Shown: piece by piece, positions 1 through 24,871 of the stretch
How the letters are laid out: each line of letters starts with the position of its first letter
Position numbering within the stretch: the stretch's first letter is position 1
Origin: Syngnathus acus
Taxonomy: Eukaryota > Chordata > Actinopteri > Syngnathiformes > Syngnathidae
Direction: 5' to 3'
Assembly: GCF_901709675.1 (NCBI RefSeq)
Contig: NC_051103.1
Coordinates: 4,139,501-4,203,500, forward strand
Length of the DNA: 64,000 bases
Translations under genes and position numbers: made by a program
Notes under the pieces: model-generated
What the model saw: the letters and a program-made list of their open reading frames with translations, nothing else
Database searches by the model: none
What the model was told of the DNA's origin: nothing

Positions 1-633
1 CCAGGTATGTCTTGACCACTCCAACTTGTCTTGGTACTGTTAAAAAACAAACAAAAAAAAACATGAGTAGAATCTATGCAATTTTCCTCTATGCATGTTA
101 AAGGGGGCCGGCGGTCAAGGATGGGGATACCATATATGTGTGTGTATAAGCATGAGACCTGCCCTCCTTACCCTTCAGGGGTCCTTGAGAAGTACAGGCG
201 GAAGGATAAGCATTCATCTGGCTGCATTGTCAGGGGGTGGAGGGATACCATCAATAATAGGCTGACAGGGCTGGTGCTGCAATCACAGGGAAATGGCAGA
301 GTGTCATCAATATCCTGCTCACACACTCGCACACACACACACACACACAGAGTAGCGAATACTGTAACGTTCACACTGTTCCTTCCTTCTGCACCCTGCT
401 GTCAGTGTATTATGCCAACTTTAATCACATTCTTCATCCTGTCTGCCAGAGCTGAATGGTCATACATTTCAAACAAAAATGAAAAATGAACAGATGATAC
501 AATCCCCCCCACCACCACCACCACCTAAAGATTGTTTGATTCCTTGAAAATGTTTCATGTGCTGGTTTTGGGTTTTTTGTTTTTTTGGGTGGGAAAAGTT
601 TCATTGGCTTTTGTCTTCTTGTCTTTCCACCAG

Positions 634-12554
<11,921 letters not shown>

Positions 12555-14560
12555 CGTTCGTAGCGAGCGTGACCAAAGCTGTTCGGCCAACCGCTTCCCG
12601 ATGGGGCGGGGCGGGGCAGGGCCGACGGGATCTATCTCTGCTGGATCACGAGACGGAGGAAACTCACAGGAAGCCACAACTCGTTTTGGGAAGGTTGGAA
12701 ACGTCACTGACTGCTTTTCTTCTTAACAGGACCAAAACAAAAAAAAAAACAATGGAGCCTCCAGGTGTCATTTTGGACTGTGCGCACGAGCTGATTGGTT
12801 GCAAGCCAAGATGATGTCATGTCACATCTACAAATGTTTTGCCCCTCTCAAGCCATACACATCAATACCTCTCTTGCATCTTTGTATTCGGATGCGAAGA
12901 CACGTACAGGTAGTCGGATTGCTTTTTTTTCTTCTTCAAATGTGTGCTTGGGTGAGTGATTGGCTTAAAGTGGCCTCGTGTGGATGTATAATAATGTAAA
13001 TATTATACATAGATATTTGTATAATATTTCTTTGCAGCCGAGATGCTTTTATATCAACGGCTTTGTGGATGGGGAGGAGGTTGAATTATGAATGCACTGA
13101 ACAAAATCACAGATGAGGTCAAAATGTACGCCCGGCGTGGCTGGCAGCCCCATTTCGGGGGTTAATCCATTTCCTGTCGGACTAACTGGACAAGAAACCA
13201 AGTTTCTGCTTTTCACTGATCCGGAAAGAATCCAGTCAGACGTAAATGTAAATATTTATCCGACGTCTAAAATATACCAAAGCACCTGCGTGTTTACACT
13301 TCCATCACATTACAAGATAATTTTATGAGAATGATTAAAAAAAGTAAGAAAAGAAAAGTTCAATCAAATCTGAAACCGGGACCCCTGCAATCAATCACCG
13401 AGGTATTTGAAGTAGAGTTCCTCTCGTCTCAGTGTTGCTATGACAGCCTCGGAGAGACGTCGCGGCGACATTGTCTGCACACTGCCCAGCTGATGCACTT
13501 GAGGTCTCTATGACAACCAGAATGGCATCACGTGACTGTGAAGGACAATCAGCGCCAATCAATGGGACAATGTTGAGAGACAAAAAAAAAAAAGGATCAA
13601 ATCGCAAATAATGCTTCTTGTCACTTTTATTCCTGCTTTGCCAAAAAAATGTGCCGTGTGTGCGCCGGTTTTCTTAGTTCACCGTGGTCTTACCGTTTAT
13701 GCAAGCCTGTGATGACTGTTGTATAGGATGTACAGGGGGGAGAACACAAATGCCTTTTTCTTTTTAGGGCTTTGACTGACTTTTGACGACTACGTTGGCA
13801 ACAAACACTTTTTTGACATGTGAAACTTTTGTAAAAAAAAAAAAAAAAAGATAAACACTGGATTTACTTCTGATCATCCCATTTCGACGGAAGCGACATT
13901 TTTTGTTTTGTTTATTTCCTCTCCCACTGGAACCCGCTTTGTATGGTTGAGATGGAAAAATATTATTTCACTCATTCTCATGGAGGTATTTCTTACATAT
14001 TTCCATATGTACAAAAAGAAAAAAATATTTATCTTAATTTTATTGCCTTTTTGTGTTTCATTAAAAAAAAAAAACAATTCTTCCAAAAAGAGAAAAAAGT
14101 TTTATTTCACTGCTTTTTTTTTTTTCCTTGAGCTCTGTGAATAGCGCCTTGTGTTCATCAATGGCGATCATTTGTCAGCTGAGGAAAAACGGACCATGGG
14201 ATAAAAGCGCAAAAGAATGAGAAGGAAGAATGGGGTGGGGGTGGGGGGGGTCGTTTGAGAGAGGAACAAGCTATTTGAAACTGTAGCTGTAGTTGATTGA
14301 TGGCGGAGGGGTGGAATTGCGAAACTGTAGCTTGCCGGCAGGCTGTACAGGTGGGTCGGGTCTTCACAAGAATCAAAACGGAACACGACCATTAAAGGAA
14401 CAAAAGGCGAGGGGATTAACTTTCACTGTGCATAGATTTCAAACTCACTTCAATCACAAGTAACCATTGACCTTTGCTCTAGGGCTCCCCCTACAGGTTT
14501 GTAGTCTTACTTGAACTTCAAGTTGCATTTCAAAACTATAAAGTGAATAAAAAACATCCA
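12555..14560 (+). other. bahcc1: Probable bahcc1 3' UTR
   Basis: No open frame of interest follows the TAG at 12552-12554. The sequence is AT-rich with several poly(A) and poly(T) tracts (for example about 13830-13850 and 14060-14075). An AATAAA at 14546-14551 is the clearest poly(A) signal and would give a UTR of about 2 kb. The true end cannot be fixed without transcript data. Confidence 0.45.
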
Positions 14561-16367
14561 GACTTTGAATCTTGAGACAGCAAAGAGGCAGGTTTTTTGG
14601 ACATAAAAAAATATTTTTGAGTTTTATATTCATTTTTGTGTGTGCATGCTTGTCTGTGTGTGCAAGCAGGCCACTGGAAGGAACATTGAGATCATCTCGA
14701 GCCGCCCATTTCTGGGACAAGGTGAGCCAATTTACACGCATTTTATTTGAGACTTCCTGTAACATATTCACACCTTAGTTTTTTTATGGCACTGTAACAG
14801 GAGTGACACATTGCGCCATGAATGTCTGGATGGAGGCTTTGATAGCATAGTCAAGGAAGTAACTCATGACTCACCGTTTATTTCTCTGAAAAAGCAAACA
14901 TTGCTAATGAGACTTAGCGACAGTTAAAAATCACCCACACATTCACATGCCTTTGTCCATCGCCGTGTGTTTACTTTCCTTTTTGTCTGGCATGTTTTAG
15001 CCGTTTAGCTTGTGATTACAGAGATATGGAACACCGCATCCAGCCAACGTGACCGCACAAACACACTGCGGGTCCTCCTCATTGGCTCCCCCAATCAACC
15101 GCCACCTTGAAAGCACACAAACGTTAAGTGCAGTCTGACTCCTTATCAGCAGGTTTGTATTGAGCCTGACATTGTTAAGACTACTTTACCCAGAATGCTG
15201 CAGGAGATAGGGGCACAATGGGAGGCTGGCAAAGGTGGGGGGGGCGCCCTCCGGGGTTAATGAGGGAGGGCTTTTTATGCAGTCGGAGCAAACATGCCGC
15301 AGGCTCATTTTGTGCCTGCGTGTTCAGGTATTAAGGTTTTTTATTTTATTCAGGCCACACCCCTTAAAGTCACAAATACTACAGTGAGTACAGTATTGAC
15401 GTAGCAGTGTACTTCTGTGTGGGGGACAAAAAAAAACTGAGCGAGAGGTGAAATAGTCGCGTGCATGTGTGTGTCGAGTCTAGAGAAAGCTCTCCATTTA
15501 GATACAGGCCGAACCTGTCACCGAGGTAAATAAATGGTTGCCAGCTGCTCTGAGATGAGCGCATGTTAGCAGATAGTTTCAATGTGTGTGTGTGTTGAGG
15601 TACATTCAGGTCACTGAAAGTAAGTGTAAGAAGATCAGCTCTTTTCTCCGCATGGCCCCATCTATCGTTCACATGAGCCCGCGTGAGCTCGTCACTCGTA
15701 TCCATCTTGTCTCGGCATGTGTGTGTTAGGTGACAAAAGTCAAGCTTTACCATCCGATCCGCATCTGTACCTCCAAACCTTCCATGCGGTGTATTTCTAT
15801 CAACGTGCGTCTGCATAAACCTTTCCCTTCTTTGCCATACCCAGCAGGGAGGTTTTAAATAGCATACGCCCGCCGTTGCAACGTGTAGCATATTAGCGCT
15901 GGGTGACTGTCTCGTTTCTCCCAACAGCTTTTATCATCAATTTACATTCTGTGCATTGTCTCAAACAATATTTTATACAAAAGGAAGGAAAGCAATAGCT
16001 ACATAAATACACGTCGACAAATATCGCTAATAGCTAATTCCCAGTAACAGATTGAGCTAGTTGAGTTAATTATTTTGACGGAAAAGATGAAGCTAGTCGC
16101 TATATTTATCTACTCTAGCACCTCACGCTTACAAAAGCAAACATGCTGGAAAAATTCCATATTTCACATGGTGAATTATTGACTTTCCATACTTGAATGA
16201 GCTTTGCGTGGCTCAACTGAACAATCGTCACGAGAGAAAAACGGAGAGACCTTGTCTTGTGAAAGGAATCGTAATTAATGAGATTCTTCACGTTACCTGT
16301 TGACCTCCCCGCGTTTCAAAATGAGACTTTGCACATATTATAAGCCTTAGCGCCATTCAAACCATGT

Positions 16368-16396
16368 TGACGTCAAGTTGCGGTAACCATGGTGAT
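16368..16396 (+). promoter_or_regulatory. Palindromic CRE beside an RFX X-box-like motif
   Basis: TGACGTCA (16368-16375) is a perfect CREB/ATF palindrome. GTAACCATGGTGAT (16383-16396), seven bases on, resembles the imperfect-palindrome RFX X-box. In MHC class II promoters adjacent RFX and CREB sites (X1 and X2) bind cooperatively; here there is no gene nearby, so an enhancer is the likelier role. Motif match only. Confidence 0.35.
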
Positions 16397-17695
16397 AAAT
16401 TTCCAGAAATGTAATTAGCGGTGGTGTTGACGGAGGCGCCTTTGTCACTTTTTCATGGTGAGAGGACACACAAAGAGCGTTATGGGGTAAACACGAGCGC
16501 TTCGCTTCAAGGTCGTATACGCCGTGTCACGCCACCTGACGTCGTCGGATTAAGATTAATGCACATCGCGTGAGCCAACACGCCACGAATGCTTGTGCGG
16601 GGAACTCTTCACCTTTTGGGGGAAAAACAAAAATGTAGATTCAAATTGTGCTTCTCAATAAAGCAGTACAGTATCTCAACATGTAGCTCAAGTTATGATT
16701 AGGGAAAATGATACTCATCACAAATGAATGGATGCTTAAGAAAAACATTTTTACTACGGGTGTGTTTATGAGGGCCGTCAATGTTCAAGCGGGGCGTGAG
16801 CGTGCGTGTTTATTGTTTTATTATAGGTAATAAATCAGCTCAGTCATGACATGGGAACAAATTTTCAATGAGGGCACGGTTCGAAAGAATCACTTTACAT
16901 TGTTTGAAAGGACTTCTAATCGTTTACATTAACGTGTAAGGCTAACTCGGTCTGTCGCCACTTTTCATACGTTCGCATATTTTGTAATTATAATTTGTAC
17001 TATTAAGTGTAAGATTGAAGTCATGACATGAATGAAGAGCCGACATTTACAGTGTTATCAAAATGGGCGGCGGGGGAAAGTAGTCTGACTGAATGTGGGT
17101 TATTTAGCCTGTTATAAAACGCTTCCGTTTGTTTATTTTGTGGATTAATTTAGCAATTGTTTACATTTAGCATTTTATTTACAATAGAATTGACTTTATG
17201 ATTAACTTTATGAATGACGTGGCCCATCTTAAAAAACAAAACTTTGCCAACCCGGTTCCTCTGCCTAACAAGCATTGGTGATGCTAGAGGGGGTGCTTGG
17301 GGGCACTGCCCCCCCCAAAAAGAAAAAATCCTAGCTCCGGCAGTGCTTACAGGTGCACTGCCTCCTCATGATAATTTGAGGCCTGAGTGTGTATGTTTGC
17401 TCCTCACTCTTTCATCCCATCAAGTGTTCATCAGTCCTTCCCTCATCAATCACAACACACGGCGGATCACTCATCGAGCGTGGGCCCCGCTTTCAAACGA
17501 TAACATCTCTCCACCTCCAGACACGCTCGGACTGTAAAACGCGCACGTGTATGACGTGGAATGTGATCATAGCCACTTTCAAAGTCTTTCTGCTAACACA
17601 GCAGGCGGTACCTACACCCCCCCCCCCTCCCCATAACACCCTCACGCAGCTTGCTGTTGGTCACCACGGCGCGTACAAATGTATACACAGGTACA

Positions 17696-17709
17696 GTTGC
17701 CATGGTGAC
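17696..17709 (+). promoter_or_regulatory. RFX X-box-like motif
   Basis: GTTGCCATGGTGAC has both RFX half-sites around a two-base spacer. A similar GTTGCCACGGTGAAC lies at 34668-34682. Both are inside the gene-free interval upstream of fscn2. Confidence 0.35.
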
Positions 17710-20700
17710 GGATAGGCAGCCATGCCGAATGAGTGCACAGTCCCTCAGGACGGCGCCTTTGTCCATCTATCCATGGCTCTCTTTTAGCGATGACAGGACG
17801 TCTCCTCTCTGTCTGAACCCCCTCACCCCCACCCTGCTCTTTCTTCCCCATCCTCTTCTTCCTCGCTTCATTATGGATAATACGTATGTTTCTCAAATTT
17901 TTCTTTGCGGGCCTACCAGTTTCACTTTCAACATTTGTTCTCTGACCCTTTCCCCTCAATTTAGCAAACGGCGTCGCTCGGTGGGGACTCGAATCCCAGT
18001 CGGGTTGGTTCATCCGGCGGACGCAATAAACTGCAGGTTGGTTGGAGGCGTTTTGAGTGGCGGCTTCTTATTATGACGGAGAGGCTATTGAGGGGTTGCA
18101 GTCCAAAATTGCAAAATATTTATTTTTTGCTGAAATGACGTAATATATCCTCATTTAGCCCTGTTTTTGCCGTATTTTATGACACCTACTGGAATATCCA
18201 GTGGGTGTATGTTGCACAAGTTTGCTACCAGACCTTCGCTCACTTTAGTTGCTCAAGCCTCTAAAAAACAAATTGCAAAGTTGCAGAATGTTTTTAAGTG
18301 GCCCCCACGGTAAAATGTTGCAGAATTTACCGATCGGGGTAAAATGTTAAAACAACATCCTCTGCTTTTAGCCTGCGTTGATGCCCTTCCACCCGGTGAC
18401 TGATGACCCGCATCACATGACCTCTAATAAATAACGGTGCAACTCCACACCTCCCGTTTATTGTGTGTAAGTTTACGTGGATGTGTGCGTCAGTGACCAC
18501 CTCCTCCCCCTCCCCTTCCGCATGTCCCTCGGCATGTGAAACATTTTTACAAGCCTGGCGTTAAGCTGTCCAACAAACGGCATAGAAATAAAAAAATAAA
18601 TACCCGGTATCATGCGCCCACATGCAAAGAAGCTCTGAGACGCAGGAGACGCTCTCTTCCCTTCTCATCTTCACCGGCCTTCTCTTTTTACACATCTTCC
18701 GCTCATCCATCTTTCTCACCATCATTCATCTTCTTTTCTATCGCTCCCTAAATATCCCCCTCTGCTCAGATACTCACTCGTCCGTGTTTGTTATGAAGTC
18801 GGCAACTGCTGACTGGCTGGGTCGCGATATAGCCGATCTCAACTTGCCTTAGCCGTGGTAGTCGACTAGTTCAATCAAATGTGTTTTATGTTTTCACAGT
18901 ATCTTTGGACTGAACGTTAAGACTCGAGGCTGTCTTAATGGCTTCGTCTGGTGATTAGTGTTTGAGGTTAGATGGTATTTATGACATCGGACTCCGATGA
19001 TCTTTTGATATTGAATATTGCGGAGATTTCACAGGTCTTGAAGTAAAGCTGTTTTGCAACCTTACCGCCAGGTTGTCTCGCTGATGAGTGACTGCGATGA
19101 CCTCTGAGCTTTTTCCACCCTGAAAAGTGATGAGAGGGAACCTTAATGTCTCTCAAGAGAGACGTGCAAATAAAGAAGCGGCGCCGTCGGGGAAGGAAAA
19201 GCTCGGACCATTCCAAGATCCCACACAGAGCGGAGCGTCAAAATACATGCGATATAAACGGCTTTATTGATGGAGTCCAATAACCTAGCGAAGGCACGCA
19301 GAATGGCGACAACGCAGCTATGTGAACTCCAATCATGCCAAGCTGGATATGAATTAAGGTAAAAAAAAAACTTTCTATCAACTACTGTCAGGGACTCGTT
19401 AAACTGCAGTAATATCTTAGTTGTAAAAAAAATATCTGCATGTAATTCTCCACGTCCCCGTTTGTGCCCCTGGGCCATACTTTGTTCCACTCCAGGCCTG
19501 TAGGGGGTGCTATGTCTCACAAGTAGTTCTGATCTCACGGGTCACTACCTCACTTGGCCCGATGAAAGCGGACTGTAACGATGAGAGATGGGCTAAAACT
19601 CAACGGGTCCTCCTTGGCTTGTTAACTAAATAAATGACCCGACAAACGCTTATCAAATTTTAAGCTGCCAAATTTTATGCTTGACAGAGGAAATAACGAA
19701 TCCCCTTGTAGCATGTTCTACTTTGCATATTTCCCAGTGGTCTCGAGAAGATTTCCAAGCTAATATAATCTGATTTGTGCACACTTTAGCGTTGACGTCC
19801 ATCAGTGGCGTTGAGTCTGTGGTACGTGTACAACATGTGTATCACCAGGAGAGTGCGGTACCTGTGGAGGAAACACAAAAGGTGCGAGACAAAGGGAAAA
19901 GCTAAAAGGAAGAAAAGCATCACAGGGGCCTTGATGGAGCGGCAAACATCGATGGATGGGAGAGAGCCATCGAGAGCTCCGCTGGGGCAAAGGAGAAGGC
20001 TCGAGCGTGAAGAGGGAAAAAGACTAAGTGAGATTAGTTTGCAGAGGTCCAAGACAATGGGAGAAGGATAGGGTGAAAGCCACAAAGGGAAGAGGAGAAG
20101 GCCGCAAAGGAATCATTCTCTTAGATGTGTTGCACTCAGAAAGCTCTTCAGCTTCCCTTTGAGGATGGACATAAAGGATGGACTTCCATTTGTCCATTAA
20201 TTAATTAGTCAGTCTAATTGACACCTTCTTTGTACATACTTATGCATAGGAGCTGTGCAAGATAGCGGCGGGTCAAAAAAAAAAAAACACTCGTTTGAGA
20301 AAGTGACGTCATTTTATTTTTATTTATAAATAATCTCTGTTGTCGTTCATCCAAAAACAGGATACCAGGATACGACCTCTTTTACGTGAGTTTGACATCT
20401 TCATCCCATCATTCCATCCGCTTTTGTTGTGCCTGTTTTGTATCTGCATCAGTAGTAGGGTCGTGTTGTGCGCAGTGCAAGAGAAGCATTAGGGGCGTTC
20501 TCCAGTTGCCTTGATTGAATAATTATTCAAATCCTCGTAATCTTTTTTTTTTAATTTCATCTCCCTTTAATATGCCAGTAATATGTGAGCGCATGAATGA
20601 CTTGGTGAAGGGGTGGTCACGAAAACAGTGGGCGATGCACACTTTGTAATTGCGCCTCATTATCCTCTGCATTCCGCTCACGCCAGACAACCACATAGGA

Positions 20701-21403
20701 CGAGTGCCACTCACGAGCAAGTCATCAACCAATCAGAGGGTGGCATTTGTCGTTCAAGGGGGGGGGGGGGGGTGATAATGATAACTGTAATCCCGGAGAT
20801 CTCCCAGATAGCTCGTTTATTTCATTTAAAAGCCAAATTACAAAACCCGAATGCAGCCGAGGCCGCGTGATTGAGTTGCCGTGTCGCGCCGTTATTAAGA
20901 AAGGACTCGGCGTGCAATTAATGCGGCATCACAGCGTTCGCACGCCCACACAAACGAAGATAAAAATCAGTGCAAGAATGCTTCTGCGTCTTTGAAAGAT
21001 GCTTTTTTTGCAGGTATATGAACACACAGATTAAGACATTTGCACCTAAGAAACTACATATGACTTATAGAAGTGACTACATTTTTTGTGACACCTTATA
21101 TTTGATTTCAAGTCGTAACTTTTCTCCGGACAGTTCGGTATCCACATGTCCCTCTGTCATTAGCCGCTGAAGCGCCACCTAGAGGTTTGAAAAAAATCCA
21201 CTCGCGCAACCCGTTTTAAAAGAACGTTTACATTGTCTTGAGCTTGTTTATTGTCTTTAAGAAATGCAAATAAAATGGACAGAAATAAGAGTCCGTGTTT
21301 CTTTTGGTTATCAGATCAAATAGAAAACGATTGCTTCTTTGATTTTCGTTTTGAAATAGTAACACTAAAATTGAAATTCGGGTTGATTTGGTAGGTCTGC
21401 ACA

Positions 21404-22176
21404 CGAGCAAATGTTTGTCGTTTGCTGCCGTTTCTCACGATGCCTTTTTGCTTGTTGCAGGATTTTCACACTTGAGGACCGCTGCAGCGTTTGAGCAAAT
21501 CACAGTAACGTCACAGTTCATTTTGATTTGCTGCAGGTAGCACGGTGGGCTCTTTGGTCTTTGTGCCATTATTTCGAATGTTTTTTTTTTTTTTTTTTTT
21601 TATGCTGGCCATCTTTCCCACGCGGTGGTTTTTACTGGGGCTTGAATGCAAATGTTTGTGACAAATTGTCCGCGTTTCTTGGTTCTGTTGAATATTAGCT
21701 GGTGTTTTATTCGACGTTTTCATGCAAACGTTTGAATGTGCTTTTTGCGAAACAGATTGTTGCTAATTCGTATCTAAACCAAACTTTCGGCTCCAAATAC
21801 TCGTCCACTTTTAGTTTTGGGCTACTCGAGGTTGATACATGAAAAACGCATACCTAAAAAACGTTTGCAAACATTTTTACTTCCGGTTTCCGCCCATACG
21901 CGCCCTTTTTGGACAGCTAAGCTCCACTCCACGAGGAAAGGACCAATTCCACACCCAGTCAAGAATCAAGCAGCACTCAAAAGTTGAAGTGTGGGGATCA
22001 TGTGACCAGGAGGGGGCAGTGTGGAGCTCTAGGACGCGCTTTGGTTATGGGTGCAGCACGCTAAAGTTGAGTGGGGATCATGTGACCAGGAGGGGCCGTG
22101 TTGGAGCTCTGGGATGCGCTTTGGTTATGGGTGCACGACGGAAAGGTTTTTGGAGTGGACAGTGTTTGGGGGTCTG
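21404..22176 (+). repeat. Left inverted arm of the fold-back element
   Basis: Matches the reverse complement of 24345-24871 and then of 23593-23757, with small indels. Near its inner end a block of about 75 bp with the core GGGGATCATGTGACCAGGAG is present twice in tandem (about 21993-22060 and 22073-22138). The right arm carries this block only once. Confidence 0.75.
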
Positions 22177-22664
22177 AAAAAATCTTTTGTTTCTTAAAAT
22201 ACATGTTTAACAGACCACCATATGGCAGCTTTCCAATACACGTGCAGCCCGACACACGTCACCATTGGTGTCCAAACGGCAGCCTAGGGGCTATTTGCCA
22301 CAAAAGCCCATTGGACATGGGCCACGAGGGAAGCGCCAAAATACGACTGATCAACGGCATCATCAAATAAGATATGCCGTTTACAAGTCAAATCATCTGT
22401 TCAAAATTTCACTCAGACGCACATTGTAGTTTATCCTCATTTTTGCTGTGTCAAGGTCAGGTTTATCAAGACACCACATGAATGACCTTCAAAATGAACA
22501 CCGTTTTGTAGCAGTAGCACAAAATATTAAGAGCAAAATGTCATGATTGATTAGTGTTTAATGAATTTGTGTCAAACAATTGGGAATTTGTTTCAGTATG
22601 CGGCCCTCAGACGTTTGGACACCACTGGTGTGAATTAAAAAAGAAAAAACACCATTTCACGCAT

Positions 22665-22799
22665 TGAAGCTGCACAGGTCGACGCCTCCAGGGAAGCGGG
22701 TCTCCCTCAGAACCCGGCTGGCTGCAGGATACTTCAGAGTGATGCCACAGCAGTCCGTCCACTTCTGATCAGATCGTGTCGTGTCCCGGTTGCCATCTG
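22665..22799 (-). pseudogene. Exon-like 45-codon segment inside the fold-back element
   Basis: On the minus strand a polypyrimidine tract and AG acceptor (TTTGTGTTTCTGCAG) precede an open frame containing KWTDCCGITLKYPAASRVL and RETRFPGGVDLCSFNA, then TGA. The residue composition looks like a real protein end rather than random translation. A second acceptor-like site lies upstream (about 22935), but its frame soon closes. It may be a captured host exon or the remains of the element's own gene. I do not recognise the family. Confidence 0.35.
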
Positions 22800-22989
22800 C
22801 AGAAACACAAACAATGTCAGAAACTCAAAGAGCACCCCAAGTTGGAGGTCACTTGCTTACTTGATCACAGCGGCTAGCTACTCTTGGTTACTGTCGTCGG
22901 GCCGTGCGTCCCCCCCCTTTTGCGTCCAGCCTGCAAAAGGCAGAATGCAATGAATCGTGCGCTGCTCACGTCATTATGTCTTGAGCACC

Positions 22990-23450
22990 CTCGACCGGTG
23001 GTGGTTCCTCGTGGACAGGCTCGCTCCAACGCCGCCCTACGTCGAGGGAAGAACAAAGAACGCAAGTACGACAGTGGTAGGCTAGAAAAAGACACAAAAT
23101 GTTACAAGTCATATCGCAAAATTGGACATTCGGGACCGGCTCACTCCACCGCCCTACAACGAGGGGAGAACAAAGAACGCAAGTACGACAGTGGTAGGTT
23201 AGACAAAGACAAAATGTTACAATAGTCACAAGTCATATCGCAAAATTGGACATTTGGCTCCACGTCAAAGTTCTGTTTGTGTTTCTGGCACCTCGTGGAC
23301 CGGCTCGCTCCAACACCGCCCTACACCGAGGGGGGAACAAAGAACGCAAGTACGACAGTGATGGGTTAGAAAAAGACAAAATGTTACAATAGTCAACAAG
23401 TCATATCGCAAAATTGGACATTCAGCTCCACGTCAAAGTTTTGTTTGTGT
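22990..23450. repeat. Threefold tandem repeat inside the fold-back element
   Basis: Three diverged copies of a unit of roughly 120-170 bp begin near 23005, 23125 and 23290. Shared blocks include AACAAAGAACGCAAGTACGA and CATATCGCAAAATTGGACAT. The longer second and third units also carry CTCCACGTCAAAGTT. Open frames through these copies only reflect the repeat and are not called as genes. Confidence 0.8.
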
Positions 23451-23592
23451 CCATCGACGTGACGACGTCCTCCCCCAAAGGTTACAATGCGCCGTCAATG
23501 GCAATCCTAGCACAAGACAACGCTGCTCTGGATCCAGACAAGCCACAACCTCAACCACAACTACAGCGCACCTCTTGAGCAAGTCCAACCAT

Positions 23593-24871
23593 CAGACCCC
23601 CAAACACTGTCCACTCCAAAAACCTTTCCGTCATGCACCCATAACCAAAGCGCGTCCCAGAGCTCCACACTGCCCCCTCACATGATCCCCACACGTATCA
23701 ACTTTTGCGTGCTGCTTGATTCTTGACCGAGTGTAGAATTTGTCCTTTCCTCATGTCATTCGGCTCCTCTTCCAGCCTACAAATCACGCATCACCATTGA
23801 GTGTTGGTAACTTCAATTGGCATGAGAATGTGACAACCATAGATGAACTCACCTCATTTTGAAGTGCATTATCTCTATCCTCACTGAAACCTCCTCGAGA
23901 TCTTGCTGCTCACTTTTTATATAAGAAAGCTGCAGTCGTCATTCTATGGCTATATAAAAACAAAAAAGCCAATGTCAAGATAGTGTACACATTGGTGTAA
24001 AACAGACAAATTAAACTGGCAGTTTCTGGGGGCGAGCGTTGCATGTAGCTGCAGCATCGTATTTACAACACGAACAACGCCATTATGGCCAAATAAAACT
24101 TGTTCAGAATTGTGCTCAAGTCGGGACATTTTCTTTTCTGCCGTGTAGTTGCAGCATCGTAGTTAATGCACGGACGGCGCCATTATGGCAGAGTAAAGTC
24201 AATTAACATCTAACAAATAACCTCAAAATTACTCATTGGCAGTTTTATTGAGCGACGCAAGTGCACAAGACGGGACATTTTCTTATCCAAACGCAACCTA
24301 CCTCGAGACCAAACACGATCCAAGTTTGCAGTCCAAAATCGGCGGAATGGAGCTCAGCTGTCCAAAGAGGGCGCGTGTCCCGTACGGGCGGAAACCAGAG
24401 GGAAAAAATGTTTGCAAACGTTTTTTTTTTTTTTTAGGTATGAGTTTGTCAACCTTGAGTAGACCAATACCGAAAGTGGACGAATATTTGGTTTTGATAA
24501 GAATTCGCAACAATCTGTTTGGCAAAAAAAAGCACATCCAAACGTTTGCATGAAAACGTCGAATAAAACCACTCAATATTCAACAGAACCAAGAAACGCG
24601 GACAATTTGTCAAACAAACATTTGCATTCAACCCCCAGTAAAAACCACCACGTGGGAAAGAAAAGAAAAAAATGAGCTGGCCAGCATTAAAAAAAACAAA
24701 AACATTCGAAACAATGGCACAAAAACCAAAGAGCCCACCTGTAGGAAATGAAAGTGTACTGTGACGTTACTGAGCTTTGCTCAAGCGCTGTAGCAGTCCT
24801 TAAGTGTGAAAATCCTGCAACAAGCAAAAACACATCGTGAGAAACGGCAACAAACGACAAACATTTGCTCG
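23593..24871 (-). repeat. Right inverted arm of the fold-back element
   Basis: Reverse complement of the left arm in two blocks, 24345-24871 and 23593-23757. The intervening 590 bases contain two diverged copies of a segment with core GCAGCATCGTA followed by GCCATTATGGC (about 24049-24090 and 24151-24190). CGGGACATTTTCTT also occurs twice there (about 24123 and 24272). Confidence 0.7.

Larger units (their letters stand above)
14600..21403. other. Gene-free interval, first part
   Basis: I see no exon with splice sites and recognisable protein on either strand. The longest open frame (15379-15924, minus) reads through a GT-rich tract and has no family resemblance. Features present are a CRE next to an RFX-type box at 16368-16396, another RFX-type box at 17696-17709, a CRE at 20304-20311 and a poly-G tract at about 20758-20772. 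A repeat-like segment lies at about 17270-17345. Conserved enhancers could be here, but conservation cannot be judged from one sequence. Confidence 0.5.
21404..24871. mobile_element. Fold-back type repeat element with long inverted arms
   Basis: The sequence beginning CGAGCAAATGTTTGTCG at 21404 reappears as its reverse complement ending at 24871. The left arm runs from about 21404 to 22176. The right arm runs from about 24871 down to 23593, interrupted by about 590 extra bases (about 23758-24345) that hold their own direct repeats. The centre (22177-23592) contains a threefold tandem repeat and an exon-like segment. Arms of 0.75 kb around a core without a clear transposase fit a non-autonomous DNA transposon or fold-back element. 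I could not see a convincing target-site duplication and cannot name the superfamily. Confidence 0.75.

Noticed and set aside
15379-15924. 181-codon open frame on the minus strand
   Set aside because: It crosses GT-rich sequence, lacks splice-supported neighbours and has no recognisable family features.
17974-18030. tRNA-like word GGGACTCGAATCCCAGT
   Set aside because: It has a B-box-like core but no A-box at the right distance and no cloverleaf. The similar B-box word near 5293 has the same problem.
21404-24871. Transposase gene inside the fold-back element
   Set aside because: The open frames present fall in tandem repeats or arms and contain no DDE, RNase H-like or zinc-finger signature that I could see.
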